Source: Palsa-504 sp963744005
Lineage (GTDB): Bacteria > Actinomycetota > Actinomycetes > Streptosporangiales > Streptosporangiaceae
Assembly (NCBI GenBank): GCA_963744005.1
Contig: CAVURU010000003.1
Coordinates: forward strand, 930,001 to 994,000
DNA length: 64,000 nucleotides
Reading direction: 5' to 3'
The notes under the pieces were generated by a model. That model was not told the DNA's origin. It worked only from the letters and a program-made list of their open reading frames with translations, and made no database searches. Of the stretch, positions 59,649 to 64,000 are shown piece by piece; position 1 is the stretch's first letter; each line of letters opens with the position of its first letter. The translations under genes were made by a program, and so were the position numbers.

Positions 59649-61292
59649 ATGCATCCCGAGGCCCCGCGGGGCGGCCGGCGGCGCGCCTTCCGCTCCCTGG
59701 CGGGCAACCGGGCGCTGACCCGCGTGCTGGCGGCGTACGTGATGTTCGTCCTGACCGAGAACGCGGTCTGGATCGCCATGCTGGTGTACGCCTACGCCCG
59801 GGGCGGCACCACGGTGGCGGGACTGGTGGCAGTGGCGCAGCTGGTCCCGGCCGCGGTGGTGGCGCCCCTGGCCGCGGGTTTCGCCGACCGCCGCTCGCCC
59901 GCGGTCATGCTGACGGGCGGCTACCTGGTGCAGGCCGCCGCCATGGCGGTCACCGCCGCGGCCATCGAGGCGGGCGGGCCGCTGGCCGCCTACGCGGCGG
60001 CGGTGGCGGCCTCGGCGGCGGTGACCCTCACCCGCCCGGCGCAGTCCGCGCTGATCCCGTCCCTAGCGGCCACCCCCGACCAGCTCACGGCGGCCAACGT
60101 GGTCGCGGGCGGGCTGGACGCCGCCGGGCTGGCCGGGGCCGGCCTGCTGGCCGGCGTGCTGATCTCGCTGGCCGGGGCGGGCAGCGTCTTCGCCGTGTGC
60201 GCTGGCCTCGCGCTGGTCGCGGGGCTGCTGGCGGCCGGGCGGCCAGGCCCGGCCCCGGCCCCGGCCGCCGGGCATGCGGCGGGGGCGGTGACGGCCGGCC
60301 TCGGCGCCGGGCTGCGGCTGGCCGCGGGCCGGCCGCGGCTGCGCCTCATGCTGGCCCTGGTGACCGCGGACGCCATCGTGGTCGGCGCGCTGGACCTGCT
60401 GGTGGTCATCCTCGCCTTCACCGTGCTCAAGCGCCCCGCCGACTGGGTCGGCTACCTGGAGTTCGCGTTCGGCGCGGGCGCGGTGCTGGCCGCCGCCGCG
60501 AGCGCGACCCTGGTCGGGCGACGGCTCGGCGGCCCGATCGTGGCGGCCGCCCTGGCCTTCAGCGCGTCCCTGGCCGCGATCGCGCCTGGCCCGGGGCCAG
60601 CCGGGACGGTAGCCCTGCTGGTCGTGGCCGGCGCCAGCCACGGCCTGCTCAACGTGGCGGCGCGCACGCTGCTTCAGCGTTCGGTCCCGCCGCAGCTCAT
60701 CGGACGGATCTTCGGCGTGCTGGAGGGCCTGGTCATGGCCGGGCTGGCCATCGGCGCCCTGCTGGTCCCGGCCCTGGCTCACCTGGGCGGCAGCCAGCTG
60801 GCCGTGCTCGGCGTCGCGGCCGTGCTGCCGCTGGCCGCCGCCGCGGGCGGCCGCGCCCTGTTCCGGCTCGATTCCGGCACCGCGGTACCGGTGGTCCAGA
60901 TCGCGCTGCTGCGCCGCCTGCCGCTGTTCGCCGAGCTGCCCGCGCCCGCGCTGGAAGGCCTGGCCGCCGCGCTGGAACCGGTGACGCTGACCGCCGGGGA
61001 GGTCTTGATCCGGCAGGGAGACCCGGCCGACGCCTACTACGCGATCGCCTCCGGCGAGCTCCAGGCGGTCCAGGACGGGCGTTGGCTGGGACGGTTCGGC
61101 CGCGGCGAGGGCGTGGGCGAGATCGCGCTGCTGCACGCGGTCCCGCGGACCGCGACGGTCATCGCCCGCACGCCCGGCACCGTCTACCGGCTCGGCCGGG
61201 ACTCGTTCCTGACGGCGGTGCTCGGGCACGCGCCCACCCGGCGGCAGGCCAGCCGGATCGCCGACACGCGGCTCGCGGCCGACCAGCCGTAG
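59649..61292 (+). CDS. MFS transporter fused to C-terminal cyclic-nucleotide-binding domain
   Basis: 547 residues. Residues 15-405 form a twelve-helix MFS carrier of the MFS_3 type (ENAVWIAMLVYAYARGGTTV, FADRRSPAVMLTGGYLVQ, VPPQLIGRIFGVLEGLVMAG). Residues about 420-530 are a Crp-type cNMP-binding domain: LFAELPAPALEGLAAALEP, GEVLIRQGDPADAYYAIASG and an intact phosphate-binding cassette (GEIALLHAVPRTATVIA) with Glu and Arg. The design suggests transport gated by cAMP or a related nucleotide in the cytosol. ATG 59649. It is followed 34 bases later by a decarboxylase with the same kind of domain. Confidence 0.88.
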   Translation: MHPEAPRGGRRRAFRSLAGNRALTRVLAAYVMFVLTENAVWIAMLVYAYARGGTTVAGLVAVAQLVPAAVVAPLAAGFADRRSPAVMLTGGYLVQAAAMAVTAAAIEAGGPLAAYAAAVAASAAVTLTRPAQSALIPSLAATPDQLTAANVVAGGLDAAGLAGAGLLAGVLISLAGAGSVFAVCAGLALVAGLLAAGRPGPAPAPAAGHAAGAVTAGLGAGLRLAAGRPRLRLMLALVTADAIVVGALDLLVVILAFTVLKRPADWVGYLEFAFGAGAVLAAAASATLVGRRLGGPIVAAALAFSASLAAIAPGPGPAGTVALLVVAGASHGLLNVAARTLLQRSVPPQLIGRIFGVLEGLVMAGLAIGALLVPALAHLGGSQLAVLGVAAVLPLAAAAGGRALFRLDSGTAVPVVQIALLRRLPLFAELPAPALEGLAAALEPVTLTAGEVLIRQGDPADAYYAIASGELQAVQDGRWLGRFGRGEGVGEIALLHAVPRTATVIARTPGTVYRLGRDSFLTAVLGHAPTRRQASRIADTRLAADQP

Positions 61293-61326
61293 GCACGACC
61301 GGACCGAACGCAGACAGGAGACCGCT

Positions 61327-63207
61327 GTGGAGCATCCGCTGGCCATGGATCCGGACGCCATGCGGCGCGCCGGCTACGCCACCGTCGACGCGCTGGTGGC
61401 CCGGCTGGCCGACCCGGCGGCTGACCCGGTGCTGCGCCGCGGCCAGGCGTCCGGCCTGCAGGCGCGGCTGGGCGGCCCGCCGCCCGAGCAGCCTGCCGAC
61501 TACGCCGAGGTGCTGAGCCGGGTGCTCACCGACGTACTCCCGCACGCCGCGCGCAGCGATCACCCCGGCTACCTGGCCTTCGTCCCGAGCTTCACCACCT
61601 GGCCGGCCGCGCTGGCCGAGATGACGGCGGCCGCGGCCAACCTGTACTGCGGCGCGTGGCTGGAATCAGCGGGCGCGGCGCAGGTCGAGCTGGAGGTCAT
61701 CGACTGGTTCCGCGGCTGGCTGGGGCTGCCCGCGGGCACGGCGGGCGTCCTGGTCACCGGCGGCTCCGCGGCCAACCTGACCGCCCTGCTGGTGGCCCGC
61801 GAGGCGGCCGGCGGCCCGTCACCGGCTTCGGTGGTCTACGTGTCCGACCAGGCGCACTCCTCGGTCGCCCGGACGGCCCGCGCCATGGGGCTGCTGCCCG
61901 AGCAGGTGCGGGTCCTGCCGACCGACGACCGCTGGCGGCTGGCCCCGGGCACGGTGGCCGCGGCGGTCCGGGCCGACCGGGCGGCGGGCCGGATCCCGTT
62001 CGCGCTGTGCGCCAGCGCCGGGTCGACCAATACCGGGGCCGTCGATCCGCTCGCCGACCTGGCCGACGTGTGTGCCGCCGAGGGGCTGTGGCTGCACGTG
62101 GACGCCGCCTACGGGGGCTTCGCCGCGCTCACGGCCAAGGGCCGTCGCGAGCTGTCCGGCATCGAGCGCGCCGACTCGGTGACCCTCGACCCGCACAAAT
62201 GGCTCTACCAGCCGATGGAATGCGGCTGCGTGCTGATCCGTGACGGCGCCCGGCTGGAGCGGACGTTCGCCATCCACCCCGACTATCTCGACGGCGACGC
62301 CACCCAGGAGGCGGTCGAGGTCAACTTCGCCGACCGGGGCCTGCAGCTGTCCCGGGGCTTCCGCGCCCTGAAGGTCTGGATGAGCGTGCAGACCTTCGGC
62401 CTGGCTGCGTTCCGGGCCTGCGTCCAGCGCAACCTGGACCTGGCCGAGTACGCCGAGGACCTGGTCCGCGGCCGGCCCGGGCTGAGCCTGATGGCCGCGG
62501 CCACGCTAGGCATCATCTGCTTCCGCCGGGAGTGGCCGGGCTGCGATGAGGCCGAGACCGAACGCCGCGGGATCGCGCTGGCCGCGGAGCTGGAACGCGC
62601 CGGGACGGCCCTGGTCTCCACGACCAGGCTGGCCGGACGGCACGCGATCCGGCTGTGCGTCCTGAACCCGACGACCGGCGCGGAGCACGTGCGGGCGGTG
62701 ATCGAGCACTTCGCCACCGCGGCGGCCCCGCCCGGCCACGGGAGCCCGGTGATCCAGTCTCACGTCCGGGGCGGGCTCGTCCCGGAGCCCGGCGTCCGTG
62801 CTGGCCGCGAGGCGCTCGACGGCGTCGCGCTGCTCGACGGCGTCGCGGGCGCGACCCGGCACGCCATCCGGGCCCGCGGCGTCGTCCTCGACGTGGCGCC
62901 CGGCGACGAGGTCACCCGGCGCTGGGACGCTGACCGGTTCTTCTACCTGATCCTGGCCGGCCGCTACGACGTCCTCATCGACTCCCAGCTCATCCGCACC
63001 CTGAGCACCGGCGATCACTTCGGCGAGCTGGCCGCCCGCGACTGGGGCGGCGGCTACGGGTACGCCCGGCTGGCCACGGTCCGCTGCACTGAGCCGGGCC
63101 GGCTGCTGCGGCTGGCCCACGAGGACCTGCAGTGGCTGGCCGAGGCCGAGCCGGCCGTCAAGGCCCGGCTCGCGCTCACCCTGGCCGACCGGCTCCAGCA
63201 TCGCTAG
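61327..63207 (+). CDS. PLP-dependent decarboxylase fused to C-terminal cNMP-binding domain
   Basis: 626 residues. Residues 1-470 are a group II (aromatic L-amino-acid/glutamate-type) decarboxylase: VLVTGGSAANLTALLVAREA, the PLP-stacking His in YVSDQAHSSVARTAR, WLHVDAAYGGFAAL and cofactor Lys291 in LDPHKWLYQPMECG. Residues about 505-615 form a cNMP domain with FGELAA (565-570) and ARLATV at the cassette Arg, so binding is plausible although the loop holds an insertion (RDWGGGYGY). GTG 61327 follows CAGGAG. It may produce an amine that the coupled MFS protein exports, both under one nucleotide signal. Confidence 0.88.
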   Translation: MEHPLAMDPDAMRRAGYATVDALVARLADPAADPVLRRGQASGLQARLGGPPPEQPADYAEVLSRVLTDVLPHAARSDHPGYLAFVPSFTTWPAALAEMTAAAANLYCGAWLESAGAAQVELEVIDWFRGWLGLPAGTAGVLVTGGSAANLTALLVAREAAGGPSPASVVYVSDQAHSSVARTARAMGLLPEQVRVLPTDDRWRLAPGTVAAAVRADRAAGRIPFALCASAGSTNTGAVDPLADLADVCAAEGLWLHVDAAYGGFAALTAKGRRELSGIERADSVTLDPHKWLYQPMECGCVLIRDGARLERTFAIHPDYLDGDATQEAVEVNFADRGLQLSRGFRALKVWMSVQTFGLAAFRACVQRNLDLAEYAEDLVRGRPGLSLMAAATLGIICFRREWPGCDEAETERRGIALAAELERAGTALVSTTRLAGRHAIRLCVLNPTTGAEHVRAVIEHFATAAAPPGHGSPVIQSHVRGGLVPEPGVRAGREALDGVALLDGVAGATRHAIRARGVVLDVAPGDEVTRRWDADRFFYLILAGRYDVLIDSQLIRTLSTGDHFGELAARDWGGGYGYARLATVRCTEPGRLLRLAHEDLQWLAEAEPAVKARLALTLADRLQHR

Positions 63208-63247
63208 CGGCGGTGTGCCCGCGCCGGCGGTGTGGTTCGCTGGTGTC

Positions 63248-63976
63248 ATGCCACAAGCCGTCACCTTTCGTTCCCGGATCGCCGCCCTGGAGCCCGTCTA
63301 CGGGGCCTGGTCGGTGATCCCGTCCGCGCTGAGCGTGCGGCTGCTGGCCGCCGCGGGCCTGGACTACGTGGTCGTCGACCTTCAGCACGGCGGGGCGGCA
63401 GAGGCCGACCTGCCCGCGCTGACCACGGCGATCCGGCAGGCCGGGGCGACGCCGGTGGCGCGGGTCCGGCACGCGCACACCGCCGACATCGGGCGGGCCC
63501 TTGACCTGGGCTGCGAGGGCGTCATCGTGCCGAACGTCGACTCGGCGGCCCAGGCCCGCGAGGTGGCCGGCACCGTCCGGTTCCCGCCCGCCGGACACCG
63601 GTCCGCGGGCGGCGTGCTGGCGGCCGCGGATCCGTTCTGCGTGGTCATGGTCGAGTCGGCCGCGGCGCTGGCCGACGTCGACGCCATCGTGGCCACCGAC
63701 GGCGTCGACGGCGTCTACGTCGGCCCGCGCGACCTGTCCTTGTCCCTGGGCTGCGAGCTCGACCCGGACGACCCGGTGCTGGGGCCGGCGCTGGGCCGCA
63801 TCTGGGCGGCCTGCGCGGCCGCGGGCAAGCCGGTCGGGGTGCACGCCACGGACGGCTCCGTGACCCGCCGCTACCGCGAGGCAGGCTGCACCCTGCTGAC
63901 CACCGCCGACGACGGCGGCTCGATCACCCGGCACGCGGCCGCCCAGCTCGCCCGGGCCCGCGGTGACGGCGGCTGA
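63248..63976 (+). CDS. HpcH/HpaI family aldolase
   Basis: 242 residues, TIM barrel with YGAWSVIPSALSVRLLAAAG, DYVVVDLQHGGAAEADLPAL (general base His), CEGVIVPNVDSAAQAREV, the metal-ligand Glu in VVMVESAAAL and VDGVYVGPRDLSLSLG. It is a class II, divalent-metal pyruvate aldolase that cleaves 4-hydroxy-2-oxo acids such as 2-keto-3-deoxy sugars acids. ATG 63248 is preferred to GTG 63215. 40 bases after the decarboxylase in the same direction, so a shared transcript is possible. Confidence 0.88.
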   Translation: MPQAVTFRSRIAALEPVYGAWSVIPSALSVRLLAAAGLDYVVVDLQHGGAAEADLPALTTAIRQAGATPVARVRHAHTADIGRALDLGCEGVIVPNVDSAAQAREVAGTVRFPPAGHRSAGGVLAAADPFCVVMVESAAALADVDAIVATDGVDGVYVGPRDLSLSLGCELDPDDPVLGPALGRIWAACAAAGKPVGVHATDGSVTRRYREAGCTLLTTADDGGSITRHAAAQLARARGDGG

Positions 63977-64000
63977 CCCGCAGGCCGGGCCAGGTTCGGG

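Noticed and set aside
1..64000. tRNA, rRNA, CRISPR arrays, insertion sequences, integrases, attachment sites
   Set aside because: None recognised by eye; small RNA genes without strong sequence signatures cannot be excluded.

Overview
The window is about 72% G+C, with heavy GTG/TTG start use, many GTGA stop-start overlaps and repeated TANNNT-N6/7-start (leaderless) promoters. The families present are typical of Actinobacteria: a BTAD/SARP regulator, an ECF42-type sigma factor with a YCII partner, F420/LLM-class flavoenzymes, MMPL, a deazaflavin-dependent nitroreductase and STAS proteins. It looks like chromosomal DNA of a soil-type actinomycete. No rRNA, tRNA, CRISPR array, integrase, transposase or phage gene was seen. 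The order cannot be fixed from sequence alone.

Layout. 1-6.5 kb: two SAM methyltransferases, HtpX protease, a nitroreductase, an MFS carrier, an NAD-binding epimerase-like protein and a histidine kinase with a cNMP-binding-like sensor. 6.7-11.2 kb: three-gene envelope glycosylation operon (GtrA-GT2 fusion, GT39-like membrane protein, processive GT2). 11.2-14.1 kb: cupin gene, two tandem TetR paralogs and an aldo/keto reductase, with matching operators in front of the cupin/tetR pair and the reductase. 14.3-20.7 kb: pseudo-receiver/flavoenzyme, a 1036-residue BTAD-AAA-TPR regulator and a berberine-bridge-type oxidase; two identical 11-bp-phased direct repeats precede the two flavoenzyme genes. 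20.8-30.8 kb: SDR remnant, cupin, LLM monooxygenase, acid phosphatase, GNAT, CDF, TerC, DedA, DMT, MerR, aldo/keto reductase, LLM oxidoreductase and an aldehyde dehydrogenase remnant. 31-40 kb: MMPL transporter, a LysR/TDT deletion scar, TetR with a divergent membrane protein, MmgE/PrpD, amidohydrolase, HAD, CPA2 antiporter and nitronate monooxygenase.

40.4-51 kb holds an SRPBCC protein, the YCII-ECF42 pair, a run of three LLM flavin monooxygenases facing a rhodanese, a class III aminotransferase whose start codon lies inside a 33-bp palindrome, and an SsuD-like monooxygenase; this stretch suggests organosulfur or xenobiotic turnover. 51-59.6 kb carries a RibD-like reductase, two STAS proteins, MFS, DUF72, SDR, ChaB, dodecin, a secreted polysaccharide deacetylase, an HPr-kinase-like protein and a VOC protein. 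59.6-64 kb ends with the most unusual pair: an MFS carrier and a PLP-dependent decarboxylase, adjacent and each with a C-terminal cyclic-nucleotide-binding domain, followed by an HpcH/HpaI aldolase.

Seven genes are split between two frames by small indels, mostly in G/C runs, while their protein similarity continues across the break. This is either recent decay or, more likely for many of them, indel errors in the assembly. Truncated remnants (SDR, aldehyde dehydrogenase, LysR, TDT transporter) are different: whole domains are missing, so they are real scars.
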